From NCBI GenBank assembly GCA_031292305.1, contig JARLHJ010000038.1, positions 1-42,547 of the forward strand: a stretch of DNA of 42,547 nt, read 5' to 3'. Positions 32,441 to 41,976 of the stretch are shown here, in pieces (the first letter of the stretch is position 1; every line of letters begins with the position of its first letter). Position numbers and translations under genes: made by a program. Under the pieces are notes generated by a model. The model did no database searches, was not told where the DNA came from, and saw nothing but the letters and a program-made list of their open reading frames with translations. This stretch comes from Candidatus Babeliales bacterium. Its GTDB lineage: Bacteria; Babelota; Babeliae; Babelales; JABDEC01.

Positions 32441-34061
32441 TTTGCTCTGTGTAACGTTTAATTAATTCTTCTACAACATTGGACAATGGATATCTATATA
32501 TTTTTGGCAATCTCATTTCATCTTGAACAACTTTTTTAAGGTCAAAGACCGCAAAAATATCGTTAGATGTTTTTATTGTGAAAAACCCTGAATCCATACT
32601 ATTTCTTATTGCTTTTCTATATTCTTGCAAGGTTTTCACGTCATTACCATTTACTTGTGTAATTAAAGTACCTGGAGCTAATATTCTTGAACGTGATGCT
32701 TGTGAATCAGCTAAAACATGCGTTACCACTAACACCGGTTCTGTTTGGTTTTTCGCTTCTTCATATTTAATTAAATCTGGTGCAGCCATTAATAAATATG
32801 GAGTATGATTTCTTGCCAATTCCATTACAACTAATCCGGCAAATACTTCAAAATCAATGCGTTCATAATCGGGGTGCATTAAACGAATTTTTGGCAACTT
32901 AGATTGAGTAAATTTGAAATTAAAATCTTTTCTAGCGCTGTCTCTATAAACTGCTAGATTTATATCTTTATCCAGTGGTAAAAAGGAAATATAATCTGTC
33001 AAAGATATTTTATCATCAGATCCCGGAAGTTTAATTTCACCATAGAAGTCAACTTTATTTCCGTTAACTTCAAAAATTACATCACCTGATTTTATACCTA
33101 CTTTATCCAACAAGCTATCTTTATAAACACCTGTAATGTAACAACCACCTTGAGGGTTACCTAAATATTTAGAAAGTGAATCACTACCAATATTATAGAA
33201 AACACCTAAGAATGGCTTTCTTACCAATTTACTCGAAGGCGGATTAAGTAAGCTGCCAAGAACAACTTTTAGTTCATTTACCTGGATAATATAACCAACA
33301 TTTTGCGCTTCTAAAATTCCTGAACTTGCAATACCAATAACTTCACCATTTACATTAACTACTGGACCACCTGAATTGCCTGGGTTGATTGGCGCATCAA
33401 TTTGTATTAATTGTCTTTCTCTACCACTTACTACACCCTTGGTACTCTTTAAGCATTGTTGGCCAAGTGGGTAGCCTAAAACCATTATTTCACTACCACC
33501 AGAAATCTTGTCTGAGTTGCCTAATTTTAAATATGGTATTTTACCAACAGCTTTTTTAATTTTATCTAAATCCTCTGCTGATATTTTTAACAATGCTATA
33601 TCTCTGTCAAAACAAATTCCAACTATTTCAACGTCTAATCTCTCTTTGCCTAATGCCGGTATTTGTAAAGTAATTGCTTTAGCCTGATTTACAACATGCG
33701 CATTAGTTACAATATGACCTTTGTCATCTATAAAGAATCCTGAACCTGCGCCTTCACGTTGAGTTGGAGATTTGTAAGGTTCTAACCAATTAAATTCACC
33801 TGCGTGGCAAAATATTTGCACTACACAATCTTTAAATCCTGAACGAATTTCTGCCCATGGTTCTATAACCGTTACTAATTTTTCTTCAAATTGATTTTCT
33901 GGACCTGTTGCTGTTTCTTCTAAAATAGGAACTAATTTTTCACCTGAAATTAAATGTCTGTAAATTTTTTGTTGGTTTTTGTACAATTTAAAACTAATTA
34001 ATGAAAAAACACCTGTAAGAAGAACTAATAAACTTATAATTAAAATATTCTGTTTTTGCAT
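32424..34061 (-). CDS. Membrane-anchored Deg/HtrA-type serine protease, paralogue 2
   Basis: 545 aa. Membrane anchor at about 6-25, trypsin-like domain with His122 (TNAHVV), Asp154 (DRDIAL) and Ser230 (PGNSGGP), then PDZ-like regions. It matches the protease at 29956 over most of its length, including SGREH/SGRERQ, LIQIDAPIN and the C-terminal SLPLPIRYKYHQYEDIDYEV/SKLPKIRLMHPDYERIDFEV stretches. It is first of the minus-strand group protease-tlyA-protease-tRNA. Paralogy suggests duplication around tlyA. Confidence 0.92.
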   Translation of the reverse strand: MQKQNILIISLLVLLTGVFSLISFKLYKNQQKIYRHLISGEKLVPILEETATGPENQFEEKLVTVIEPWAEIRSGFKDCVVQIFCHAGEFNWLEPYKSPTQREGAGSGFFIDDKGHIVTNAHVVNQAKAITLQIPALGKERLDVEIVGICFDRDIALLKISAEDLDKIKKAVGKIPYLKLGNSDKISGGSEIMVLGYPLGQQCLKSTKGVVSGRERQLIQIDAPINPGNSGGPVVNVNGEVIGIASSGILEAQNVGYIIQVNELKVVLGSLLNPPSSKLVRKPFLGVFYNIGSDSLSKYLGNPQGGCYITGVYKDSLLDKVGIKSGDVIFEVNGNKVDFYGEIKLPGSDDKISLTDYISFLPLDKDINLAVYRDSARKDFNFKFTQSKLPKIRLMHPDYERIDFEVFAGLVVMELARNHTPYLLMAAPDLIKYEEAKNQTEPVLVVTHVLADSQASRSRILAPGTLITQVNGNDVKTLQEYRKAIRNSMDSGFFTIKTSNDIFAVFDLKKVVQDEMRLPKIYRYPLSNVVEELIKRYTEQNEKKQ

Positions 34062-34146
34062 ATTACTCCCATTGTTGAATTAAATTCATTTTTTTCAGTT
34101 TACCCTTAAATTAACAAAAAACCAAATTAGATCTATATTGCTCATA

Positions 34147-34176
34147 TTGACATTTGCCAGTAATTTTCAATAATAT
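34147..34176 (+). promoter_or_regulatory. Sigma70-type promoter
   Basis: A perfect TTGACA (34147-34152), an 18-base spacer and TAATAT (34171-34176). RNA would start about 25 bases before the gene at 34207. Confidence 0.6.
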
Positions 34177-34206
34177 GTTTAATTTAAACCTAACCAAGGG
34201 AAATCT

Positions 34207-34860
34207 ATGAAAAAAATAATATTATTTTCATTGTTCTTAATTTTCAATTCTTATTCCTCTGAACAAGTATATATTGCAAATATTAATCAACTTAAATATA
34301 AGAATCAACTAAGCATAATATTTATCAAAACTATTAAAAAATTATTTTTAATAACCGGACCAAATTCGGAACTTGAAAAGACATGGAATTCCTTAATAAA
34401 GCTTTGTATAAATAACCCGAAGTTTATTTCAAAAAAAAATGAAGATCTATTTTGCCACAAACTGGTCAAATTATTAATTAAATCAGCTAATTACGCTAAG
34501 AGAATTAATAAAAAACCAAATTTTCTTTTTATTACATTATTTGAAACAATTCAAGAGACAATAGATGAAAAAGATTCTTTAGCAAACATTATTACTACTC
34601 ATAACGATTTAGAATCTATTCTTAGAGGAGTATTATTTCTGACAAATAAATATAAATTTTATGAAAAGGACACTGATAATATTGATCCGGAATATCAAGA
34701 CAATCTTATACAGGAATGTATTGAAGAATCTAGCAAGTGTACACCAATTACTAAATTCAAACCCGGACCTATCTTTATTGATTTGATTATTGATCAAATA
34801 CCTCGATTGATAGAATATAAAAGCCTAACATTTTTCTGTGATAAATTATCAAGTTTATGA
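34207..34860 (+). CDS. Exported protein of unknown function, tandem paralogue 1
   Basis: 217 aa; not recognised. Signal peptide at 1-17. It is mostly helical. Shared features with the next gene (FITLFETIQE/FNSLFESIQE, HNDLESILRGVLF/KNELETIFRLMLF, YQDNLIQECI/YQDDLIKDCI) show that the two are diverged tandem duplicates. A good promoter lies upstream. Confidence 0.7.
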   Translation: MKKIILFSLFLIFNSYSSEQVYIANINQLKYKNQLSIIFIKTIKKLFLITGPNSELEKTWNSLIKLCINNPKFISKKNEDLFCHKLVKLLIKSANYAKRINKKPNFLFITLFETIQETIDEKDSLANIITTHNDLESILRGVLFLTNKYKFYEKDTDNIDPEYQDNLIQECIEESSKCTPITKFKPGPIFIDLIIDQIPRLIEYKSLTFFCDKLSSL

Positions 34861-35000
34861 TAACATCTAAACTAGAAAATAGTCCGAATTTAAATTTAAA
34901 TTTTTTAACAGTTACCTACAGTCGGAAAAAAACCCAATTAGTAGATTATTGGCAATAATATAGTTAAAATATTGAAGTATTTATATCAATTGGAGATATA

Positions 35001-35753
35001 TTGAAAAACAAGCTGCTATTAATTTTATGTTTTTTATCTACAAATTGTTATACCTCAGAAAAACCTAGTGCATCACTTTCCACGGAACATTTTGTCTTAG
35101 TTTTAGAAGAAATGGCTAAAGGCCTTAAGCAAACGTATGAAGTAATTTTTCATATAAACTTATTAGAATTAAAGTTCCAGGAATATTCAGAAATACGCTT
35201 AATTGAAGTATTAGTTGACGCCATGTGCTTAATTTTACCTGAAGGCAACAATGAATTTGATCTTTTTATTGAAGCGTTTAAAGGATCAGAACTTAAAGCC
35301 CCTACCAACCAGAAGGAACTAGAGAAATACTTAAAAGATAAAAGATATAACTTAAACAAGTTCATAATTTCAATAATTACTTCAATTAATATTCAACAAA
35401 ATCTGACACCTGAAGCAAATAAATTTTTTAATAGCTTATTTGAATCTATTCAAGAAGTAGATTATGAAGGCCAAGAAAATTATAAATCTTTTATAAAATC
35501 TAAAAATGAATTAGAAACAATTTTTAGATTAATGTTATTTAAGTTAGAAAAAGAAACTTATAGCACTCCCAGTCTTACCTTTGAAGAACGTTTAAAGTTA
35601 TTCCAGCCACCTTCGCAGGTTGGTTACAATTATCAAGATGATTTAATAAAAGACTGTATTAGTAAATGCAAAAAATATCCATTTCCCGGAACAGTGTTTT
35701 TTTATTGTTTGCTTAAAGCCATACATGATTTTAAAATATTAAAAATCACATAA
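35001..35753 (+). CDS. Exported protein of unknown function, tandem paralogue 2
   Basis: 250 aa. Start codon is TTG, supported by a GGAG Shine-Dalgarno 7 bases before it and by a signal peptide beginning there (1-18). It is homologous to the preceding gene over the C-terminal 130 residues. Function is unknown. Confidence 0.7.
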   Translation: MKNKLLLILCFLSTNCYTSEKPSASLSTEHFVLVLEEMAKGLKQTYEVIFHINLLELKFQEYSEIRLIEVLVDAMCLILPEGNNEFDLFIEAFKGSELKAPTNQKELEKYLKDKRYNLNKFIISIITSINIQQNLTPEANKFFNSLFESIQEVDYEGQENYKSFIKSKNELETIFRLMLFKLEKETYSTPSLTFEERLKLFQPPSQVGYNYQDDLIKDCISKCKKYPFPGTVFFYCLLKAIHDFKILKIT

Positions 35754-35836
35754 TTGGCATATTGGTAAATTTGCTAAAAAGCCTGGTTTAGATTAAAATT
35801 TTATAAATTAAACTTTAGAATCAAAAGGCACTTTTA

Positions 35837-37153
35837 ATGGAAAACTCAACCGTTACTTTAGATAAAATTATAGCATTATGTAAAAGAAAAGGTTTTATAT
35901 ACCAATCAGCATCAATTTATGGTGGCTTAAATGGTGTGTATGACTTTGCACATTTGGGAACTCTTCTTAAAAAAAATATTAGAAAAGAATGGTTAAAATC
36001 TGTTCAAGCAACTTTCGATGACATCTTGGAATTTGAAGGTGGATTACTTGGACCTCATGCAGAATGGGAAGCTTCAGGACACGTAGAAAATTTTAGTGAC
36101 CCAATGGTTGATTGCTTAAATTGCAAACATAGATTTCGCGCAGATGAAATCGATTTAAAAAAACCATGCCCAAATTGTGGACAAACAAAATGGACAGAAA
36201 TTAGGCAATTTAACCTAATGTTTAAAACACAAATGGGTGCAATTGCAAATGACGACAAAGCCAACATTGCTTACTTAAGACCAGAAACCGCACAGCCAAT
36301 TTTTGTTAACTTTAAAAACTTTATGTCCACTTACAGAATAAAAATACCTTTTGGCGTTGCACAAATGGGTAAATCTTTTAGAAATGAAATCACTCCAAAA
36401 CAATTTTTATTTAGAACACGTGAATTTGAACAAATGGAAATCGAATGGTTTTGCAAAGAAGAAACAGCTTTAAAAGATTTTGCAATCTGGATTGAATCAC
36501 GCAAAAAATTCTATGCCGATTTGGGCCTAAATATGGCCAAGATTAGATTTTATGAACAAACAGAGGCTGAACGTGCACATTATTCAAAAGCTTGCACTGA
36601 CGTTGAATATGAGTTCCCTTTTGGTTTTAAAGAAATTGAAGGTATTGCATATCGCGGTAATTACGATTTAACACAACACAGTAAATTTTCTGGCAAAGAT
36701 TTAGCTGTATTTGATGAAGAAACAAAACAAACATATATTCCACATGTTGTTGAATGTTCAGTTGGTATAGATAGATTATTATTAACTTTATTATTTGATG
36801 CTTACCATGAAGATGTTGTTGAAGGTGAAACACGTATTATGCTTAAGTTACACCCTAAAATGGCACCAATTAAAGCAGCGTTTTTCCCATTAGTTAAAAA
36901 ACTAAGTGAACCCATGCTAGCAATTTACAAAGATTTAAAACGCAAAGGTTATGAAGTTGAATTTGATGAATCTGCATCTATTGGCAAACGCTATAGACGC
37001 CAAGATGAAATTGGAACACCCCTTTGCTTTACTTATGATTTTGAAAGTGAAACGGACAAATGCGTAACGGTAAGAAATAGAGATACAACTTTACAAGAAC
37101 GCATTAGCATTGATTCTATTGAAGATTATATTAAAAAGACTTTAAACAAATAG
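35837..37153 (+). CDS. glyS: Glycyl-tRNA synthetase, dimeric type
   Basis: 438 aa. It charges tRNA-Gly with glycine; class II synthetase of the alpha2 type, not the alpha2beta2 type. Motifs: YGGLNGVYDFAHLG, zinc Cys pairs CLNCKH and CPNCG, RPETAQ, motif 2 GKSFRNEITP through FRTREFEQME, motif 3 VVECSVGIDRLLL. The C-terminal anticodon-binding domain starts at about 345. The next gene starts 6 bases after its stop, so it may lead a long operon of small exported proteins. Confidence 0.97.
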   Translation: MENSTVTLDKIIALCKRKGFIYQSASIYGGLNGVYDFAHLGTLLKKNIRKEWLKSVQATFDDILEFEGGLLGPHAEWEASGHVENFSDPMVDCLNCKHRFRADEIDLKKPCPNCGQTKWTEIRQFNLMFKTQMGAIANDDKANIAYLRPETAQPIFVNFKNFMSTYRIKIPFGVAQMGKSFRNEITPKQFLFRTREFEQMEIEWFCKEETALKDFAIWIESRKKFYADLGLNMAKIRFYEQTEAERAHYSKACTDVEYEFPFGFKEIEGIAYRGNYDLTQHSKFSGKDLAVFDEETKQTYIPHVVECSVGIDRLLLTLLFDAYHEDVVEGETRIMLKLHPKMAPIKAAFFPLVKKLSEPMLAIYKDLKRKGYEVEFDESASIGKRYRRQDEIGTPLCFTYDFESETDKCVTVRNRDTTLQERISIDSIEDYIKKTLNK

Positions 37154-37159
37154 GATCTT

Positions 37160-37576
37160 ATGATTGTTTCTAAAAAATATTTATTATTAGCTACTCTTTT
37201 TTGTTTTAAAATTATGCCTATGGAGCAAAACGCAACAATAGCACTCCCAAATCAACAAGGGTCCATTGTAATATCTTCAAAAGATTATAATAAGATATTA
37301 GAAGTGCAAACTAAAAGACAAGAAGCTTTAGATCATATAGAAAGATTAGAACAACGTATGCTTAAATACCTACTTTTAATTATAGGGTTTAAAAAAAGCA
37401 AATTAATTACCGAGCAGGTAAATTATGATATTGCTGCATATACAATTTGTGTTAAAAATATTAATAATAAATTAATACAACTTTATAAAGAACGTGACAG
37501 TTTACCTTCTTTTAATACAATGGTAATGAAACATATTAAAACTAGTTTAGAAGGAACACCTAATGAAATTTATTAA
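37160..37576 (+). CDS. Small exported helical protein
   Basis: 138 aa; not recognised. Hydrophobic signal-like segment at about 7-20, then a coiled-coil-like helix (about 48-115) with many Lys/Glu/Leu. AGGAT precedes the ATG. It follows glyS by 6 bases and overlaps the next gene by 14 bases. Part of a four-gene set of similar small exported proteins. Confidence 0.65.
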   Translation: MIVSKKYLLLATLFCFKIMPMEQNATIALPNQQGSIVISSKDYNKILEVQTKRQEALDHIERLEQRMLKYLLLIIGFKKSKLITEQVNYDIAAYTICVKNINNKLIQLYKERDSLPSFNTMVMKHIKTSLEGTPNEIY

Positions 37577-37811
37577 TTCTATTTTAACACTCACTTTATT
37601 GCTTAGCTTAAATATTGATTGCTCAGAAGATAGCCCAAGACATGTAAGAACCTTATCCGATCAAACAATGCAACAAATTACATTGCTCCATCAAGAATTA
37701 ACTGAAAAAACTACTGACATTATGAGCGAAAAAGATGCAGAAAAAGTATCAGAGCTAGAAGAAGAAATTGAACAATTACTTAAAAGAAAAGAAGCATTAG
37801 AAAATAAATGA
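37563..37811 (+). CDS. Small exported coiled-coil protein
   Basis: 82 aa. Signal peptide at 1-20. The mature part is a single charged helix with heptad-like Leu/Ile spacing (about 35-82). Its Shine-Dalgarno (AAGGA) lies inside the end of the preceding gene. Its stop overlaps the ATG of the next gene (ATGA), so translation is probably coupled. Function unknown. Confidence 0.65.
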   Translation: MKFINSILTLTLLLSLNIDCSEDSPRHVRTLSDQTMQQITLLHQELTEKTTDIMSEKDAEKVSELEEEIEQLLKRKEALENK

Positions 37812-38164
37812 AGCTTATTGCAAATCTTTGGTTAATATTTTTTGTGGTTCTTGCTAAAACTAATGCTCAAGAACCATCATTTTTGCCTCCTATAAAAAAC
37901 ACTTATCACTTAGATTATAGCAATTTAGTTGATGCTCAACTTGAAAAAAAAGAAATTAATAGGTTATTAAAAGAATTACCTGAAGACATTATTTATCTAA
38001 AAAGCCAAGTGCGAAAACTAAAAAGGCTTAAGCGAACATTAAATATAATAAACATCTTGCGCTTGTATGCAGATTGTATATCCAAAAAAGAGACACAATT
38101 ATTGCGTCTTACAATAGAAAAAAGAATTATATCACGTACAATAAGCTTATTAACAAATGGATAG
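37808..38164 (+). CDS. Small exported helical protein
   Basis: 118 aa. Signal peptide at 1-20 (cleavage near Thr-Asn-Ala-Gln). The mature part is basic and helical, rich in Lys/Arg/Leu (about 40-115). ATGA overlap with the preceding gene. Its arrangement of a long helix, short basic hinge and second helix resembles the neighbouring proteins, but I cannot prove homology by eye. Confidence 0.65.
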   Translation: MKLIANLWLIFFVVLAKTNAQEPSFLPPIKNTYHLDYSNLVDAQLEKKEINRLLKELPEDIIYLKSQVRKLKRLKRTLNIINILRLYADCISKKETQLLRLTIEKRIISRTISLLTNG

Positions 38165-38179
38165 TATAGAAAGCGAACA

Positions 38180-38722
38180 ATGAAAATTCTAAATAAATTA
38201 TTTATTATAAGTTTATTTTTTGGCTTAAATAATATTTACTGCTCAGAAATTGTTCTCGAAAAAAAAGAAGCAGAGCTAGAAGATATCGCAAATGAATTTG
38301 AAGCTTCAAATAACAAACTTGATTATCACAAAAAATGGCTTACATTCACACTAGAAAAATCCGTAGTGGAACAGAATAAAAGAAAACCACCTAAATGGAT
38401 GAAAATTTTTAGATGGGTAGATTATCATCAAAAAGAAATTTCAAGAACGCTAGACAAAATAGAATATTTAAAAGCTTTAATAGACAACCATAGTAGCTTA
38501 TCAACAAATAATCATGTAATGAAACTTGCAATTATATATGCCGCTAAAATATCGGAACTTGAATACTTAAAAAAGCTTTTACAAAATCCTGAATTTCAAG
38601 TTTGCTATGAAACAATTAAAGAAAATATAGAATATGTAAGAATACAAATTAAACTAGTAAGCGATCATATAGAAGAAGAAAAAGATAGAATACGATCAGA
38701 AAAAGAAAATGATAATAATTAA
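38180..38722 (+). CDS. Exported coiled-coil protein
   Basis: 180 aa. Signal peptide at 1-21, ending near Tyr-Cys-Ser-Glu as in the gene at 37563. Long charged helices at about 25-60 and 85-175 with a Lys/Pro/Trp-rich middle (KRKPPKWMKIFRW). It overlaps the downstream VTT-domain gene by 14 bases. Last exported member of the cluster; function unknown. Confidence 0.65.
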   Translation: MKILNKLFIISLFFGLNNIYCSEIVLEKKEAELEDIANEFEASNNKLDYHKKWLTFTLEKSVVEQNKRKPPKWMKIFRWVDYHQKEISRTLDKIEYLKALIDNHSSLSTNNHVMKLAIIYAAKISELEYLKKLLQNPEFQVCYETIKENIEYVRIQIKLVSDHIEEEKDRIRSEKENDNN

Positions 38723-39293
38723 AAACCTTTACAAATGGATGGGCAAACAAGTTCATTCAAAATATGCAGATACAACATTAGGCCTATTATTTTTTATAGA
38801 AGCAATATTTTTTATACCTGTAGACCCAATATTAATATTGTATTGCTTGGAACAAAGAAAAAAAGCAATTTGGTATGCCACAATAGCTACATTAGCTTCT
38901 ACTCTTGGTGGAGTAACAGCATATTATATTGGCAATATATTATGGGATACTTTAGGTATTAAAATTATACACGCAATGTCTTCTATAGAAACATTTGAAC
39001 AAATTTGTCATCAATACAAACATTACGAATATTGGGCAGTTTTAATTGCTGGCTTTACACCATTTCCGTATAAGATTGTAACTTTAACTGCTGGATTTTG
39101 TAGATTGCCAATTTTACCATTTATTATTTGTTCTATTATCGGCCGAGGCGCACGCTTTTTTTTGGTGGCAATACTTATTAAAATTTATGGTGATAAGATC
39201 AAAGTTTTTATTGATAAATATTTTAACCAACTAGTTTTAGCATTTACAGTTTTAATAATTTTAACTATTTTTTTAATAAAATTTAAAAACTAG
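38709..39293 (+). CDS. VTT/DedA-like (YqaA-type) membrane protein
   Basis: 194 aa with about four to five membrane segments. The core matches the VTT (SNARE-associated/DedA) superfamily, YqaA subgroup: an early FFIEAIFFIPVDP re-entrant segment and the signature AGFTPFPYKIVTLTAG. Family members are linked to lipid carrier flipping and membrane homeostasis. The start overlaps the previous gene by 14 bases, so it is in the same transcript. Confidence 0.82.
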   Translation: MIIIKNLYKWMGKQVHSKYADTTLGLLFFIEAIFFIPVDPILILYCLEQRKKAIWYATIATLASTLGGVTAYYIGNILWDTLGIKIIHAMSSIETFEQICHQYKHYEYWAVLIAGFTPFPYKIVTLTAGFCRLPILPFIICSIIGRGARFFLVAILIKIYGDKIKVFIDKYFNQLVLAFTVLIILTIFLIKFKN

Positions 39294-39347
39294 TATAATA
39301 TAAATAAGCATTCTTCAGCATTAAATATATTCGAAATATAAAAATTT

Positions 39348-39974
39348 ATGAAAAAAATAAAAATATTCTTAATAATTCAATTGGTTTTTCAAATACGAGG
39401 TGCACAAAACTTGCAAGAAGATATAACTAATTTGCAAGTTACTATAGACAACATTGAAACTACTCCTGAAGCCAGAGCTTTTGCCACAATAGATCTTGCT
39501 AATCTTAATTTACAAAAGAAAAATTATGAACTCGCAAAAGAATTATTAATACCTCTCAATAAGCAATGCAATAAAGATATTTGCGCACTTCCACATCGAA
39601 AAATTTACAAAAATCCCCGCATTGGTATTTGGGCTAAATTAAAATTAGGGGAAGTTTATTACTTCGAGGGTAAAGATTATGAACTTGCTATGAAATTATT
39701 TCTAAGCGCAACCCCTTTATACAAGTGTGATTCTAAATGTTCTGAAGCTGAAGGTTGGGCAAAATTTCGTATGGCAGAAATGGAATTGATGGGTATTGGT
39801 TCTACTGATAAAAATTATGGATATATTTGCGGTTTACTTGAAGAAATTATGAACTCCGGCGTCAGTAAGACACTTCTAGATTTGGCTAGATACAAATACG
39901 CATATGTGCGATCTTTGTATAACTCTTGCGCATATATTAACCCATACTACCTAATCCAAGAACCTGCAAACTAA
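39348..39974 (+). CDS. Exported TPR/Sel1-like protein
   Basis: 208 aa. Signal peptide at 1-19. Helical repeats with the TPR/Sel1 look: AFATIDLANLNLQKKNYELA, WAKLKLGEVYYFEGKDYELA and WAKFRMAEMELMGIG. Cys pairs (CNKDIC, CDSKC) may form disulfides. Probably a protein-binding scaffold outside the cytosol. No partner is evident from context. Confidence 0.7.
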   Translation: MKKIKIFLIIQLVFQIRGAQNLQEDITNLQVTIDNIETTPEARAFATIDLANLNLQKKNYELAKELLIPLNKQCNKDICALPHRKIYKNPRIGIWAKLKLGEVYYFEGKDYELAMKLFLSATPLYKCDSKCSEAEGWAKFRMAEMELMGIGSTDKNYGYICGLLEEIMNSGVSKTLLDLARYKYAYVRSLYNSCAYINPYYLIQEPAN

Positions 39975-40150
39975 CAATCAGATATGCCAGGGTAATTTAG
40001 TATATTTACTATCAATTAATTATAAAAAAACCATTTGCAACAACCAATAAAACACCACTTTGGTTGTCACACACTTCAAATTCTTTTGGAAATAAACTAT
40101 ACTAATTAGTCCTATGTTATAAGATGTTAAAAAAAAGGATATTAAATTGT

Positions 40151-41974
40151 ATGAGTTATTTACACAGTTTTAAAGAAGTTATCAAAGCTCTAGGTTTAGT
40201 TTTTGGCGATATAGGCACAAGCCCAATTTATACATTATCAGCAGTTTTTGTAATAATCCCCCCTACATTAATTAATGTAATGGGTGCATTGTCTTTAATT
40301 GTTTGGACATTAATATCAGTTGTAATGGTACAATATGGCTGGTTAGCAATGAGCTTAGCACATGAAGAAAGTGGCGAAGGCGGAACAATAGTACTTAAAC
40401 AAAAATTAATTCCCTATTTAACATCACAAAAAACCATCTCATTTATCACTATGCTTGCATTCATAGGTATAGCTTTTTTTATTGGTGATGGTGTTATAAC
40501 CCCTGCAATAAGTATTTTAAGTGCTGTTGAAGGTATAAAACTAATACCAATTTTAAATGGTTTGTCTCAAAATATTATAGTAGTAATTGCAATAATCATA
40601 ACTATTATTTTATTCTTGTTTCAAAAGAAAGGAACCGAAAGTGTTTCTTTAGCTTTTGGTCCAATTATGCTTATTTGGTTTATATTTTTAATAGTTTCTG
40701 GATCTTCTTTTATAATTAAAAATCCATATATTCTTAACGCTATAAACCCTTATTATGCTATTCAATTTTTCAAAACCAATGGTTTTATGGCAATATTAAT
40801 ACTTTCTAAAATAGTATTATGCGCAACTGGAGCAGAAGCACTATATGCAGACATGGGACATTTAGGCAGAAAACCAATTAGAACATCATTATGTTTTGTA
40901 TTTTTAACATTGTGTATTATCTATTTAGGACAAGGCGCATTCTTGCTTGCAAACCCTTTATCTCATAGCATATTCCATGAAATGACTCTGCTGCAATTTA
41001 AAACTTTTTATATACCTATACTATTTTTAAGTATAATGGCAACTGTAATAGCTTCCCAGGCAATGATAAGTGGTTTATTTTCAATTGTTTATCAAGCGGT
41101 TACAACTCATATAATGCCAAGATTACATGTGGAATACACATCACAACGCATAATGAGCCAAATTTATATACCTGCCGTTAATTATTTCTTATTAACATTT
41201 GTTTTATTAACAATTTTAAAATTTCAAGATTCTACAAACTTAGCAAATGCTTATGGACTTACTGTAAGTGGATCTATGACTATTACAGCAATTTTATTAT
41301 TTTTAGTATTTTCATTTAATAAAAGTTACCTAAAAGCATTTATATCCGTCTTGCTTGTAATTATAAATTCTACCTTCTTAATCTCTAATATTTACAAAAT
41401 CCCTTACGGTGGATATTGGTCACTTGTTACAGCATTTATTCCGTTAACCTTAATAATAATTTATGACTTGGGTCAAAAAAAACTGTATGAGTGTTTAAGA
41501 GAAGTTCCATTCGATTTCTTTTTAGAAAAATATTTAATAATTTCAGAAAAAATACCGCATATTAATGGTACTGCAATATTTTTGACAAAAAGCACTGATC
41601 CAATACCAAAATATATTGCAAGAACTATGTTTACCAATAACATTCTTTACGAAGAAAATATTATTGTAACGTTTGAAACACAACGAACCCCTTTTGGCAT
41701 TACCGCAATGTTTAAAACTGATGTTATTGATTTGCCTACCTTAAAAATTTTTGAAATTAAAGTCGGCTACTTAGAACGTGTAAATATAGAAAAAATATTA
41801 ACTTCTGCAGATATTCACCCTAAAGTAATATTTTATGGGGATGAAGACATTAAGACTAATAATCTAATCTGGAAGGTTTATACTATTATTAAAAATCTTA
41901 CACCTTCTTTTGTGCAATTCTATAAATTGCCTGAAAACAAGCTTCATGGAGTCGTTGTTCAGGTAGAATTGTAA
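40151..41974 (+). CDS. kup: KUP-family potassium transporter
   Basis: 607 aa from the chosen ATG, close to the usual length. It imports K+ at the inner membrane, probably with protons. The signature LGLVFGDIGTSPIYTL is at the start, GDGVITPAISILSAVEG follows, and about twelve membrane segments reach residue 440; the C-terminal cytosolic domain ends with FYKLPENKLHGVVVQVEL. The ATG at 40151 has AAAAGGA upstream and fits the short family N-terminus; the frame's earlier ATG (40124) has no Shine-Dalgarno. Confidence 0.95.
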   Translation: MSYLHSFKEVIKALGLVFGDIGTSPIYTLSAVFVIIPPTLINVMGALSLIVWTLISVVMVQYGWLAMSLAHEESGEGGTIVLKQKLIPYLTSQKTISFITMLAFIGIAFFIGDGVITPAISILSAVEGIKLIPILNGLSQNIIVVIAIIITIILFLFQKKGTESVSLAFGPIMLIWFIFLIVSGSSFIIKNPYILNAINPYYAIQFFKTNGFMAILILSKIVLCATGAEALYADMGHLGRKPIRTSLCFVFLTLCIIYLGQGAFLLANPLSHSIFHEMTLLQFKTFYIPILFLSIMATVIASQAMISGLFSIVYQAVTTHIMPRLHVEYTSQRIMSQIYIPAVNYFLLTFVLLTILKFQDSTNLANAYGLTVSGSMTITAILLFLVFSFNKSYLKAFISVLLVIINSTFLISNIYKIPYGGYWSLVTAFIPLTLIIIYDLGQKKLYECLREVPFDFFLEKYLIISEKIPHINGTAIFLTKSTDPIPKYIARTMFTNNILYEENIIVTFETQRTPFGITAMFKTDVIDLPTLKIFEIKVGYLERVNIEKILTSADIHPKVIFYGDEDIKTNNLIWKVYTIIKNLTPSFVQFYKLPENKLHGVVVQVEL

Positions 41975-41976
41975 GA

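Noticed and set aside
40040-40067. Terminator before kup
   Set aside because: A 7-bp stem with a 14-base loop and no U-run; not convincing.
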